64,000 bases of DNA from Streptomyces sp. CA-278952. Its GTDB lineage: Bacteria; Actinomycetota; Actinomycetes; Streptomycetales; Streptomycetaceae. The notes beneath the pieces are model-generated. The model was given only the letters and a program-made list of their open reading frames with translations. It was not told the DNA's origin and searched no databases. A program made the position numbers and the translations under genes. The stretch covers positions 8,095,501 through 8,159,500 of the forward strand of contig NZ_CP112880.1 of NCBI RefSeq assembly GCF_028747205.1, given 5' to 3'. This document shows positions 28,737 to 37,420 of this stretch, piece by piece; positions within the stretch are counted from its first letter, which is position 1, and every line of letters begins with the position of its first letter.

Positions 28737-29780
28737 ATGGGTTCAGGTCAGCTGGTGACGGTGTTCGGCGCCTACGGTCACACCGGGCGGTTCGTGGTCG
28801 CGGAGCTGGCCGCGCGTGGGTTCGTCCCGGTGTTGTCCGGGCGCAACGCGCAGACCCTGGAGGAGCTGGTCCACGAGCACGGGCTGGAGGCCCGGGTGGC
28901 GTCGGTCGACGACCCAGCCTCGCTGGACCGGGCCCTGGCGGGAATGGCGGCGGTCATCAACTGCGCCGGCCCTTTCGCCTCGACCACCGGCCCCGTGATC
29001 GAGGCCGCGCTCCGCGCGAAGATTCCCTACCTGGACGTGGCCGCCGAGCTCGAGGCCAACCTCGACACCTTCGCCCACTACCGCGAGCGGGCCCGGGAGG
29101 CGGGGGCGGTGATCGTCCCGGCCATGGCCTTCTTCGGCGGCCTCGGCGACCTGCTGACCACCGCGGCGATGGGTGACTGGACCAAGGCCGACGAGGCACA
29201 CATCGCCTATGCGCTCAGCAACTGGCACCCCACGGTCGGTACCCGGCTCTCGGGCGCGGTCTCCCGCGAGCGACGCGGCAACCACCGCCTGCGGTACAGC
29301 GGCGGACGGTTGGAGCAGCGCACCGACGCCGCACCCACCCTGGAGTGGACCTTCCCGCAACCGATGGGGCCCCGGCCGGTGATCGGGGAGTTCACGATGG
29401 CGGACGTCGTCACCGTCCCCCAGCACCTCTCCATCCTCGACGTGACCACCTACATGACCGTCGAGGCTGCCCGAGACGTCGCAGCCCCCCGCACGCCGGC
29501 CCCGACCGCCACCGACGAGAGCGGGCGCTCGAACCAGACCTTCCTCGTCGACGCCGTCGTCCGCTCCGGCGGAGCCGAACGCCGGGCCACGGCCGGTGGC
29601 CAGGACATCTACGCCGTCACCGCCCCCCTCGTCGTAGAGGCCCTTGAGCGCGTACTGACCGGCCGCACCAAGACCGTCGGCGTCGTCTCCGCCGGCGAGA
29701 TCTTCGACGCCCCCGACTTCCTGCACGCACTCGACCCGCACATCACACTCGACCTGCACCCGCAGGAGCAGAACACCTGA
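28737..29780 (+). CDS. saccharopine dehydrogenase-like NAD(P)-binding protein
   Basis: 347 residues with an N-terminal Rossmann fold VTVFGAYGHTGRFVVAELAA, the second-strand block PVLSGRNAQTLEELV, then AVINCAGPFASTTGPVIEAA and PYLDVAAELEANL, the pattern of trans-acting enoyl reductase/saccharopine dehydrogenase-like proteins. The C-half is a catalytic/dimer domain without named motifs. ATG 28737 has GGGAG about 8 bp upstream. Likely regulated by the divergent GlxA-type gene. Substrate unknown. Confidence 0.85.
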   Translation: MGSGQLVTVFGAYGHTGRFVVAELAARGFVPVLSGRNAQTLEELVHEHGLEARVASVDDPASLDRALAGMAAVINCAGPFASTTGPVIEAALRAKIPYLDVAAELEANLDTFAHYRERAREAGAVIVPAMAFFGGLGDLLTTAAMGDWTKADEAHIAYALSNWHPTVGTRLSGAVSRERRGNHRLRYSGGRLEQRTDAAPTLEWTFPQPMGPRPVIGEFTMADVVTVPQHLSILDVTTYMTVEAARDVAAPRTPAPTATDESGRSNQTFLVDAVVRSGGAERRATAGGQDIYAVTAPLVVEALERVLTGRTKTVGVVSAGEIFDAPDFLHALDPHITLDLHPQEQNT

Positions 29781-29877
29781 CCCGAGCCATCCGTCCGGCC
29801 GTCGGGGGCGCGTCCTCAGCGAGCCGTGACGACATGGGCGTCGGCAGACACCCCCGGCCACGGGCCTGCACCCGCCG

Positions 29878-30396
29878 TCACTGACCAGGAGTCGGCAATG
29901 GCACCCCGTCTGACCGCTGCGGAGCGAGCCGCGTAAAAGGAAATCCTCCTGTGCACCCCGGCTTCGGTGGCCCCTGCGAGGCCGACACGCCTGCCGATGC
30001 CGCCCACCGCTGGAGTTCCGCCCGGCCGGTGAGCACCGTCGACTCCGCCTGGGAGAAAAGGTCTGTCAGTTCCTGTTCCTGTTCCTGCTCCGCCTCGCCC
30101 GCATCCACCGCCGTGCAGGCCAGAGCGTCCAGGTCCGCGTGGTCCATGAGCACGCTCGCAACTTCCGTCCCCGGCTCCTTGAGCTTGTTGAGCTTCTTGA
30201 GCGCCATGTTCCGGGCGATCGTCTTGATGTACGCGACCGGCTGGTCCGACGGGTCGAACTGCGCCCTGCTCACCGCCCGGACAATCGCCTCGCCGGCCAC
30301 GTCCTCGCGCTCGGCCGCGTTCAGTTGCTTGAAGCCGGTGAGAAAGGCGATGACCTTCTTCACCAGGACGCCGTACCCGTCGGAGCCCAGCTCCAT
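29878..30396 (-). CDS. sigma-70-like (ECF-type) protein
   Basis: 172 residues with a region-2-like core: EREDVAGEAIVRAVSRAQFD and VAYIKTIARNMALKKLNKL (residues ~30-80), matching the A-Y-x-x-x-x-ARN block of ECF factors. A Glu/Gln run (EAEQEQEQELTD) and a divergent C-part replace a clear region 4. ATG 30394-30396 is chosen because the upstream in-frame part is Arg/Gly-rich, but its ribosome site is poor. It could be a degenerate sigma gene or an accessory regulator. Confidence 0.5.
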   Translation of the reverse strand: MELGSDGYGVLVKKVIAFLTGFKQLNAAEREDVAGEAIVRAVSRAQFDPSDQPVAYIKTIARNMALKKLNKLKEPGTEVASVLMDHADLDALACTAVDAGEAEQEQEQELTDLFSQAESTVLTGRAELQRWAASAGVSASQGPPKPGCTGGFPFTRLAPQRSDGVPLPTPGQ

Positions 30397-30566
30397 GAGG
30401 TGGGCGTGGCCCGGAGTGGACAGGCCCCCATCGTCGCCAGTGTTCTCCACAGCCGGTACTCCTCGGGCTCCGCCCCCGGCGACGACCAGCAGGTCAGCAC
30501 CGTCCCGTCGGGCGCCTCGCGGCGCAGCACCGCGCCGGGCGGCATACCGCGCACCAGTTCCGGCAC
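30360..30566 (-). CDS. small hypothetical protein upstream of the sigma-like gene
   Basis: Reads MPELVRGMPPGAVLRREAPD then GTVLTCWSSPG, a plausible small soluble protein, but the last ~20 codons look out of frame. Overlaps the start of the sigma-like gene, as coupled small genes do. Confidence 0.3.
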   Translation of the reverse strand: MPELVRGMPPGAVLRREAPDGTVLTCWSSPGAEPEEYRLWRTLATMGACPLRATPTSWSWAPTGTASW

Positions 30567-30709
30567 GGTGACGGGGCCGGCCGGGGGCGGGTGCTGTCAC
30601 CGTGCCGGCCGCGCCTGCGCGATGTCCTGGGTCCGGGGCGGTCGAACAGGGCGAGCATGTGGGGAAGCATCTGGAGGACGATCGGGATGAGCTCGTTGAA
30701 CTCGGGCAT
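30494..30709 (-). CDS. small hypothetical ORF, N-terminus only convincing
   Basis: GAGGAAG lies 12 bases before the ATG at 30709. The first 25 residues (MPEFNELIPIVLQMLPHMLA onward) are hydrophobic/amphipathic, and the rest is Arg-rich and overlaps the next ORF, suggesting a frameshift. Confidence 0.3.
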   Translation of the reverse strand: MPEFNELIPIVLQMLPHMLALFDRPGPRTSRRRGRHGDSTRPRPAPSPCRNWCAVCRPARCCAARRPTGRC

Positions 30710-31065
30710 CGGGTAGGGGACTTCCTCGGGTCAGGGCCAGCAAGGCAGCTTCACCGGCTCATAGGCCCGCCCACGCCCGTTTCTCAACAACGGCCTCAAT
30801 CTTTTTTCCTCGCACATCCGCATCTCGCGTGTGGCAGGCCTGTGACCTGGGCTTCTGTGTCCTGAAGTGCCGTAGATTCCTTGCGCCGCCCCGGCGCTTG
30901 GGGTGCCCGCCCCTCTGCGTGCCCCTGGTCCGGGACATGGCAACGCTGCGGTTGCGACGTACGTGGCCTCCGGGCGCAGGCCCACCCAGCGGTGCGCGCC
31001 GTTGTGTCCGCCGGCAGCCGCGCTCCGGCGGCACTCGGCGTGCCCGGGCCCGGTACCCGCGCTGT
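30710..31065. other. intergenic, no gene seen
   Basis: Locally AT-richer between 30780 and 30830 (CAATCTTTTTTCC), which may hold a promoter for the leftward small gene. No supported ORF. Confidence 0.4.
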
Positions 31066-32124
31066 TCAGGTCAGGGCGGCCCGGAGGCGGGCGAGGGCCT
31101 CGGCGTGGAAGTCGTCGCGGGTGCGGTGCCATTTCAGCTTGCAGTACCACACCGGCCTTCCGGTGGACGGATCATGGAAGTTGACGGTGCATCCGGTCGC
31201 GGTGCGGTGGTGATCACATTGGCAGGTGCATATCTTGCGGGTGACCTCCCACCCCAGTCCGCAGGGCTTCTGTGTCAGGAGCCGGATGAGGTCGGGGCAG
31301 GGCGGCCCGTCCGTCGTCCGTCTCCAGGCGCAGCCCCCTGCAGCTGGTCCAGACGTCGGTGCTGTTGACCGGCCCGGCACCGGCGGTCGCCCGGATCCGG
31401 CGCAGCAGCGAGGACAGGGTGCCGAACTGCTGGGTGGTCTGCGCCTCGTAGGTCGCCTTCTCAACGGATGTCCAGTCCGGCGCCCGCAGTAAAGACCCGT
31501 ACAGGCCCTCGCTCTTCGCAGCGATCCGCTCCCACCTGCCGGGGTGGAATCCGCGCAGGAGGATCGCCGCCCCCAGACCCGGCCGGTACAGCCGGACCCC
31601 GCCGGGTACGCGGGCACTGTGCAGCCCGGGCACACCGCCGACCCGGTCGCGCGGGTCCGGGCCGGCGTCTTGACGTCACTGACCCGGGGATACAGGAAGT
31701 CGACCCAGTGCCCCAGGACCAGCGGCTCGTCGACGAGCCGGAGGGTGAGCGCGTCCTCCTGAGACCACACGCGGACGATGCCCAGCGGATGACTGCTGAG
31801 ACCGCCCATCGCGCAGATCCGCCGCAGGACCTCGGCCTCCAGACGGGCCTGCTCGCCTTCACGCGCAGCCGGGATGGACAGCCCCTGGCCCGAACCGGGC
31901 AGCAACGGGAACAGAGCCTGGTGGTATTCACCGGTGCTCTGCCGCCGGTCGGCGGTGAGCTGGAGAGCGGTCGCAGGGTTCACAGGTCTTGCGCGCAGAA
32001 CCGGCCCCCGGGCGGCACGCGCTGTGAAGACAGGGACGGTGCGGCAGGTGCGGTGAGACTTCTGGCCGGTCCTCTTGCGACGGATGCAGCGGGGGCGTCG
32101 TCCGTCGCGCGGCCGGGCGTTCAC
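31066..32124 (-). pseudogene. frameshifted gene of unknown function, in telomere-gene cluster
   Basis: Coding pieces in order: YHQALFPLLPGSGQGLSIPA, LGIVRVWSQEDALTLRLVDE, then in another frame LLRGFHPGRWERIAAKSEGL and VEKATYEAQTTQQFGTLSSL, then back to ICTCQCDHHRTATGCTVNFH and the C-terminus ALARLRAALT. Two frameshifts (about 31640 and 31300). The C-terminal Cys/His cluster CTCQCDHH could bind metal. Not recognised; located just downstream of tpg on the same strand, so possibly plasmid-borne. Confidence 0.5.
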
Positions 32125-32214
32125 AGGGCCCGGCCGCCATGAAAGCGTCCGGCCGATCTGCCGTCAATCAGGCGCGCGGGCACACCCCCACCCCGCCGGA
32201 AGCACCTTCTTCGC

Positions 32215-32772
32215 CTACAGCCGGAACTGGAGGTCGAGGAGGTCGGTGAGTTCGACTTCGAGGCCGTGGGCGCGGCGTCCGTTGTCGCGGAAGTAGGTTT
32301 CGCCGAGGGCTTCGGCGGTGAGTTGGAGCAGCCGGTCCTCGGTCATTCCGGTGGCTTGGGCGTCGAGGAGGCGGGCGGCGTGGTGGGGTGGGAGGGCGAG
32401 GGTGAGGTGGCGGATGCGGGACTGGTCGGTGGAGCCGGCGGCGGCGGTGTACCCGAACCGGGCCTGGACGTCGATCATGATGCCGTCGGTGGTGGCCGCC
32501 TTCTGCCTCGCCCGGGCCCTGACCTGCGGCTGCCACCGCGTGCGGACCTCCCCCTCCAGCCGGGCAGCCAGCTGCGGGCGGGGATGCTTGATCTGGTCCT
32601 TCACATACCGCTCCACCGTGCGCCGGCTGATGCCGAGCAGGTCGGCGACCTGCTGAGTGCTGCCCTTGTGCCGGCGCACCAGGTAACGCACCTGGGCTCC
32701 GGCGGACTTGGGCACCGGGCGTGTGAACGCCCCCTGCACGGCCCGGCCGAGCTCTTCCTCAACGGTGACCAT
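32215..32772 (-). CDS. tpg: telomere terminal protein Tpg
   Basis: 185 residues, the normal Tpg length. It caps linear Streptomyces replicons: the protein is covalently attached to 5' ends and primes end-patching. Motifs recalled from Tpg proteins are present: PKSAGAQVRYLVRRHKG, helix-turn-helix-like RRTVERYVKDQIKHPRP, LAARLEGEVRTRWQPQVRAR and RQKAATTDGIMIDVQARFGY. Starts 15 bp after the tap stop, giving the standard tap-tpg order; GGGAG precedes the ATG. Appears intact. Confidence 0.93.
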   Translation of the reverse strand: MVTVEEELGRAVQGAFTRPVPKSAGAQVRYLVRRHKGSTQQVADLLGISRRTVERYVKDQIKHPRPQLAARLEGEVRTRWQPQVRARARQKAATTDGIMIDVQARFGYTAAAGSTDQSRIRHLTLALPPHHAARLLDAQATGMTEDRLLQLTAEALGETYFRDNGRRAHGLEVELTDLLDLQFRL

Positions 32773-32787
32773 CTACCGCCACGCTCC

Positions 32788-33875
32788 CTATTCCCCGGTG
32801 TCCCGGCCGGTGACCTCACCGGTCTTGATGTAGCGGGCGAGGTTGGCGACCTTGCCTTCCGCGCCGAGCTGTTCCAGCACCCCGACACCCCACAGCACGT
32901 CCTGGGTGCCCTCGTGCTTGACCATGCCGGGGGAGACCCCGAGGCGGAACGAGCCGGGCACGGTCTTGCCGTCCTGGTCGTAGGGCAGGACGGCCAGTGG
33001 GCTGGGGCCGTCGGCGGTGTAGACGGCGCAGTCGGAGAGGACCGCGACGGGGTAGCGGCCGGTGGCGGCGGCGAGGGCGAGCATCTTGCGGTGCATGTTG
33101 ATCCGGGCTCGGGAGATGACGGTGGCCCGGATGTCGGGGCGCCACGTCGGCCGGGCCAGCGCGGGCCACGCCTGCCCCGGCACCCAGTTTCCGCCGCGGG
33201 CCTTCTCCTGCAGCTTGCCGATGCCGCCCTTGACGGTCATCTTCACCGCGTCCAGCACGATCCCCAGCTCAGGATCCCGCCCCTTGTGACCGTCCATCGC
33301 CTTCAGGAACTCGCCGGGGGTCAGCTTCTCCGCCACCTTGAGGTCGGCCATCGTCGCGACGTAGGCGTCGCGCAGCCGCTTGTACCAGCCGTCAAGGAAC
33401 CGCCCGCTCCGAGGACGCACCCACGCCTGGAGGGGGGTGACGTCGTAGCCGAGCTCGACGGCGTACGCCACGGTCGGCGTCGCGTACCAGGCCGGGCCCT
33501 CAGGCCGTGCGCCGGTCGGGGTGAACGGACTGGGCAGCAGGTCGCCCTCAAGGTCGCGCCACTGCTTGGCGACCTTCACCCGGTGCAGGTCGACGTGGGA
33601 GAGGTCCACCAGCCACGAGCCGGGCGCCGCCGGGTCGAAGACCGGGTGGGTGACGTGCTCGGGCGGTGAGTCCAGGCCGACGACGGCGCCGTTGGCGGCC
33701 GCGCCGAACGCCAGGTTCACATCGACACCCACCAGGTGGCGCTGCATGCACTCCGCGTCGGTGAGGTCCCGCGCCCAGTCGCGGGGTGCTCGGCCTGCTC
33801 GGCAGTCACGCCGGCGGCGCGGGCGTGCGTCATCGCCGAGCTCTCGTCACCGAGGTCATGGCAGGCCTTGGCCAT
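32788..33875 (-). pseudogene. tap: telomere-associated protein Tap, 5'-truncated with a frameshift
   Basis: Tap recruits Tpg to the telomere; full proteins are about 740 residues, with an N-terminal DNA-binding part. Here only the C-terminal ~360 residues remain: HLVGVDVNLAFGAAANG, PAWYATPTVAYAVELGYD, KMTVKGGIGKLQEKARGG, RPTWRPDIRATVISRARINM and SPGMVKHEGTQDVLWGVGVL. Upstream, HDLGDESSAMTHARAAGVTA lies in a different frame (one-base shift near 33775), and an in-frame TGA blocks further extension. A shortened product from ATG 33747 could still be made. The N-terminal DNA-binding region is absent. Confidence 0.85.
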
Positions 33876-33902
33876 GTGTCAGGACAGCAACGTGGCCAGG
33901 AT

Positions 33903-33983
33903 GTGTGCTGGCGGGGGATGCGAAGGTGTCCTTCGCGCTGGGCGTACTGGGCGATCGCGGCAATGCCCCGCTCGAACGCTCCG
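33903..33983 (-). pseudogene. helicase-associated (HA) domain fragment
   Basis: Encodes AFERGIAAIAQYAQREGHLR then IPRQH, the repeat unit found at the C-terminus of large Streptomyces plasmid/terminal helicases (G-x-AALAQY-x-x-REG). Only about 27 codons remain. Confidence 0.45.
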
Positions 33984-34059
33984 GCCCCCTTCCCGGCCGG
34001 GGCGCTCTCGGTCCGGGCTTGAGTCCGAGTGCTTCCAGGCGTGTGTGCTGCTCGGGGTC

Positions 34060-34304
34060 CCGCGACGCCCGCGCAGATCGCCACCTTTCTGCCGCGGATC
34101 ATCGAGGTAGTACGGCGCATCCAGGCCGGCCTGAACGCTGAGGGCGCAAAGATCGTTTTGGTGGGCGACGGCGGCACCCCGCCCGGGGTCGCGGGCTGGG
34201 TCGCCCCCAGCGTGACCGACGTGTACAACCGCGTGTTCAATTCCAATCAGCAGAAGAGCGAGGACCTTCCGACCATGGACATGGGCCGGACTGGCGGTTG
34301 GTGA
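34060..34304 (+). pseudogene. unrecognised gene fragment
   Basis: Good codon bias on this strand: AQIATFLPRIIEVVRRIQAG, then AEGAKIVLVGDGGTPPG and VTDVYNRVFNSNQQKSEDLP. The frame ends where the reverse-strand sigma fragment starts. Family not recognised. Confidence 0.35.
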
Positions 34305-34334
34305 GCTGGCGCAGGGCACGGAAGAGGGTGAGGG

Positions 34335-34478
34335 TTCGGTGATCAGGCCGATGGGGTCGATGGCGTCGCGCAGGGTGGCGGTGTCGAACGCTGCGTCCTC
34401 GATCAGCGGGGGCCAGTGGGTGCGGGTGTGGTCGATGACCTTGTTCCGTTTGATGGTCCAGGCATAGGCGGCCGGTAC
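34335..34478 (-). pseudogene. ECF sigma factor region-2 fragment
   Basis: Encodes AYAWTIKRNKVIDHTRTHWP followed by PLIEDAAFDT, i.e. the R-A-Y-x-W-x-I-A-R-N-K-V-I-D-H block of ECF sigma region 2. No -35-recognition domain is attached. Confidence 0.5.
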
Positions 34479-34541
34479 GGAACAGCTTTTGTCGGCAGGC
34501 CACCCATAATTGGTCTGTACCTGTCGGGGCAGAAGAGCGGC

Positions 34542-34748
34542 ATGAGCGACAACACCATCTCGATAACAGTCGAACTGCACGGCGGACCAGTGGATGGGCA
34601 GACCACCTCCGTGACCCTCACGGATGAGGATCCCTGGGTCGCGCTTCCCAACGACGGCTGCACCTTCCCGGGCGGCAGCAGCATCTATGCGCCCGACACC
34701 AACGGCCGTTGGGTGTGGCAGGACGACCAGCCAGCCGATACTCCGTGA
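34542..34748 (+). CDS. small hypothetical protein (68 aa), mobile-element type
   Basis: MSDNTISITVELHGGPVDGQ onward; acidic, rich in Asp/Gly/Thr, ending DGRWVWQDDQPADTP-like. Similar small proteins starting ...V-x-L-x-GGP-x-DG occur in phages and integrative elements of Streptomyces (from memory). No ribosome site stronger than AGAAGAG is seen. Confidence 0.5.
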   Translation: MSDNTISITVELHGGPVDGQTTSVTLTDEDPWVALPNDGCTFPGGSSIYAPDTNGRWVWQDDQPADTP

Positions 34749-34793
34749 CGCCGCCCGTATCCCCCCGGCACCACGGCAGCACCCGGAGGAAAA

Positions 34794-35048
34794 GTGGTGA
34801 ACCGCATTCGCATGACAGCTGCGTGGCTGGCTGACCTCGCGGCAGCTTTGCTGTGCAGGGAAGAGGAGGTAATCCTCGGAGTCCTTCAGCAACCTGACTA
34901 TCCCGCGCTCGTGTCATGTCCGATCTGTGACGAGCGCCCGGAAAGCGTCGTGTCATGTGTCGAGGACCCCACTATCGACGGGCGCTCGGTGGTTCTCGTG
35001 GACTTCAAGCCCTGTCGGCATGGCATTTGGGTGCCCACCGACGAATAG
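34794..35048 (+). CDS. small hypothetical protein with a Cys-pair (84 aa)
   Basis: GGAGG at 34785-34789 precedes tandem GTG codons (34794 and 34797), either of which could start. Contains MTAAWLADLAAALLCREEEV, then CPICDERPESVVSC, a CxxC that may form a zinc knuckle with later Cys/His (PCRHG). It lies 45 bp after the preceding small gene and is likely co-transcribed with it. Function unknown. Confidence 0.55.
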   Translation: MVNRIRMTAAWLADLAAALLCREEEVILGVLQQPDYPALVSCPICDERPESVVSCVEDPTIDGRSVVLVDFKPCRHGIWVPTDE

Positions 35049-35186
35049 CGGACCGCCTGAGCGCTCGACCATGGCGTGTACCAACTCGGGGCCCAGAGCG
35101 ACCAGGCCCCTGCGTAGCACACAGCGCGTCGGCAGCCGACTAAAAGGCGCGCAGAGCGTCGGGGGAGTCGGAGCCTGCGGGGGCGT
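35049..35186. other. short gap, nothing seen
   Basis: No supported feature between the small Cys-pair gene and the converging HTH gene. Confidence 0.3.
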
Positions 35187-35357
35187 TCAGCCGGAACCAG
35201 GCGGCAGCAGACACGCCTTCACAGGGAGCAGCCACCCCCGCGCCTCGCCCTGGACCGCCCTGGGTAGATCCTCCGCCTCACGGCGTCGGCGGGTCGTCGT
35301 ACGACTCACACCGCACGCGGCGGCAGCCTCCCGCCGGGTCAGCATCGGACGCGTCAT
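35187..35357 (-). CDS. excisionase-like helix-turn-helix protein, tail frameshifted (56 aa)
   Basis: ATG 35355-35357 follows GGAGGATAGGGG. The product begins MTRPMLTRREAAAACGVSRT, an excisionase/MerR-type helix-turn-helix, then EDLPRAVQGEARGWLLPV. The next codons (KACLLPPGSG, stop) look shifted: one frame over, the expected family tail WFRLNAPAGSDSPD continues to about 35145. Likely a small DNA-binding protein of an integrative element with a late frameshift. Confidence 0.5.
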   Translation of the reverse strand: MTRPMLTRREAAAACGVSRTTTRRRREAEDLPRAVQGEARGWLLPVKACLLPPGSG

Positions 35358-35402
35358 CCCCTATCCTCCCCCCCCGGCCAGCACCGACTGCCGTGCCCGC
35401 CG

Positions 35403-35476
35403 GTCCGGTCGGGTGACCCGCATGGGTCATCCGGTGGTGGTGGGGCCGGTACTGAGCGGGCGTCACCCGACCGGAC
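35403..35476. repeat. 15-bp perfect inverted repeat
   Basis: GTCCGGTCGGGTGAC at 35403-35417 and GTCACCCGACCGGAC at 35462-35476, separated by 44 bp. Located upstream of the HTH gene; could be its operator, a replication/transfer site or a folded RNA. Confidence 0.65.
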
Positions 35477-35725
35477 GGAGCAGCTGCGCCTGGTGGATCC
35501 GCCGCCGAGTGACCTGACCAGGCAGCAGGTCCGGAGCGCTACGCCAGACCGCTGAAGCAGGTGCGAGGGACAGCCGGGATCCGGCTGCCCCTCGCGGTGT
35601 TCCACAACGTCACCTGGAACCGGACACGAGGCCGCCAGCCTTGGCAGGACCGGATCAGACACACGCACTCACCAGGACACCTCCGCGCCGGCCCACTGCC
35701 GAGCTGCGTAGGCGCCAGCTACGCA
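35477..35725. other. intergenic, no secure gene
   Basis: Only low-quality open frames. A weak hairpin CAGCCGGGATCCGGCTG lies at 35572-35588. Confidence 0.35.
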
Positions 35726-35953
35726 TCAAAGCCCGGCCACGACCTCGGTCGCCGGGGCCCGCCGAATGGCAGTCACACCCACGCACAGCAGAAACCCCAC
35801 GCCCACCCCGCTGCACACCCATCCGAGAGAAGTGCAGATAAGCACGCACAGCTGGACGCAGCGCCGCCGCGAGCCCTCGGGCTCGCGGTAATCGCCTCCG
35901 CCTGCTCCCGCAGGTCCACGGCGGTGAACCCGAGCAGCGCCTCGGCTGATCAA
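35726..35953 (-). CDS. possible small membrane protein
   Basis: The C-terminal part LCVLICTSLGWVCSGVGVGF and LLCVGVTAIRR is a hydrophobic hairpin. The N-terminal part is Arg/Gly-rich, while another frame there gives LLGFTAVDLREQAEAI, so a frameshift near 35880 is suspected. Possibly a plasmid spread-type or phage-type membrane protein; low confidence. Confidence 0.3.
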   Translation of the reverse strand: MISRGAARVHRRGPAGAGGGDYREPEGSRRRCVQLCVLICTSLGWVCSGVGVGFLLCVGVTAIRRAPATEVVAGL

Positions 35954-35963
35954 TGAGCCGGCG

Positions 35964-36929
35964 CTACTGCGGGTTGCCGTTGGCTTCCAAATGGGCGCTC
36001 ATCTCCGCATGGGCACGCTGGGACTGAAGGTTGGCCGGATCGTGGTTGAGCCGGAGGTAGTCGTAGAGAACTTGTACGCATTCGTCCCGGGTGGAGTAGG
36101 GCGCGTCGGAGGTCAGGCCAAGGCTCTTGGTGATCTCCATCAGCTCTCCGTCGGCCGCGGTGTACACCGGGTGCCAGATGAGACGCACCGCAGGGTTGAG
36201 CGCCATGACCACGCGCAGCTGCGGGACCTCTTGCGCGATGAGGACGCTGTCGGGGTTGTACGCCCGCAGGAAGATGTGGACGGGGCCGCGTGCGCGGTTC
36301 ACGAAGGCCTTGGACAGGACATTCCACATCGGCGTCTTGAGCATCCAGTCCGAGGTCAGGGTCAGCTTGTCGACCACGCCACCGAAGGGAGTGGTCTCCA
36401 GGGGAGTGTGGCCCCTGGAGCGGGCGTAGTCGCTGGTCACCCTGCCGCCCGACCAGAGAGCCAGCGTCGGTGTGTCGATCTCCAAGTAATCGCCGACGAG
36501 CTCCACCAGCTCCTGGTACCAGCTGTTTGACGCACGGTGATCGCGTTGCTTCTGGCGATCGGTGTGCTCAGCCATGGCTTCGTCGTTGAGCTGTCCCTGT
36601 TCGGCGATGCCACCGAGGACGAGCTGCCAGGCGGCGTCCGTGACGTCGTTGGGGAAGCCTGCCTGAGCCATCATGTCGCAGAAACTGCCCCACTCGCCGT
36701 GTCCGGTGGGATCGGCGGCGTGCCGCCGCGCCTCCTCCCTGACCTCGGGATTCTCCTGGCGCTGTACCCAACGCGTCACCGCTGCGTTGCCCACCGTCCG
36801 CTGGAGAGCAGCAAGTTCGGCGGGGCGCGATACCTGCCTGGCGGCGTGCTCCGGCGCCTCGCTCTCTGCCCGCCTCCTCGGCACCGTCGCAGTTGTCGGT
36901 GGTACCGAGGGTGTCCGTATCTGCCGCAC
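35964..36929 (-). CDS. candidate injection-system effector with ADP-ribosyl-cyclase-like domain
   Basis: 321 residues. GTG 36927-36929 is preceded by GGAGG, which decides the start over the longer frame. Residues 42-57, LQRTVGNAAVTRWVQR, match the LQR-x-x-GN-x-AV linker typical of DUF4157-type proteins linked to extracellular contractile injection systems and polymorphic toxins. The C-half (about 165-290) has LALWSGG, PLETTPFGGVVDKLTL, MWNVLSKAFVNRARGPVHIF, which follow the order of ADP-ribosyl cyclase/CD38-like folds (WS; TLE-x-T-x-x-G; W-x-x-x-S-x-x-F-x-x-x-A-x-G-x-VH). It would cleave NAD+. No injection-structure genes or immunity gene are seen nearby. Confidence 0.6.
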   Translation of the reverse strand: MRQIRTPSVPPTTATVPRRRAESEAPEHAARQVSRPAELAALQRTVGNAAVTRWVQRQENPEVREEARRHAADPTGHGEWGSFCDMMAQAGFPNDVTDAAWQLVLGGIAEQGQLNDEAMAEHTDRQKQRDHRASNSWYQELVELVGDYLEIDTPTLALWSGGRVTSDYARSRGHTPLETTPFGGVVDKLTLTSDWMLKTPMWNVLSKAFVNRARGPVHIFLRAYNPDSVLIAQEVPQLRVVMALNPAVRLIWHPVYTAADGELMEITKSLGLTSDAPYSTRDECVQVLYDYLRLNHDPANLQSQRAHAEMSAHLEANGNPQ

Positions 36930-37243
36930 GCTCGTCGTTCCTCCGGGTCGTTGTTCGGACCGAGGGGCCCGATGACCCGAGGTTAGAGCCTCGCAAGGCC
37001 GGGGCCGTGCTGCTGGTCGTTCAGCCGGACAGACCAGCTGTGTTCGCGAACTCCTGTACATCCGGCCTTATCGGCGATGGCCGGAGGCCTGAGTGATGGG
37101 CTGCGCGCCACGTTCAACACGGTGCTCGCTGCGATCCATACACCGACGGCCTCACCTGTCGCCCCGACGCCCGCATCGCCGACCATGTCCCCGCACCCCT
37201 TGAAGAACGTGGAGTGCGGGGCAGGCCCGTTGCCGTTCGCTCT
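36930..37243. other. intergenic, no secure gene
   Basis: Weak frames on both strands only; includes the upstream region of the effector gene. Confidence 0.4.
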
Positions 37244-37420
37244 CTACTTCTGGCGCGTGGCCCGCACGGGGAGACGGAGCACCGCCCTGCCCTTCCACCA
37301 GATCCGTCGTGCGGTCGAGGTGGAGGTGGAGTAGCTGACCGGGTGGCCGTGCTCTTCGCCGTTCAGCGGGTCCAGGGACCGGCCCTCACGGGGGTAGCGT
37401 TCCTCGGGAGCCAGGGCCAT
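37244..37420 (-). CDS. small ORF with good ribosome site (58 aa)
   Basis: AGGAAGAGAC directly precedes ATG 37418-37420. Product MALAPEERYPREGRSLDPLN onward with a Ser/Thr run (SYSTSTSTARR) and basic C-terminus. Unrecognised; coding status supported only by the ribosome site. Confidence 0.3.
   Translation of the reverse strand: MALAPEERYPREGRSLDPLNGEEHGHPVSYSTSTSTARRIWWKGRAVLRLPVRATRQK

Noticed and set aside
31066..32124. Calling the gene beside tpg a telomere protein
   Set aside because: No Tap/Tpg similarity; only proximity supports it.
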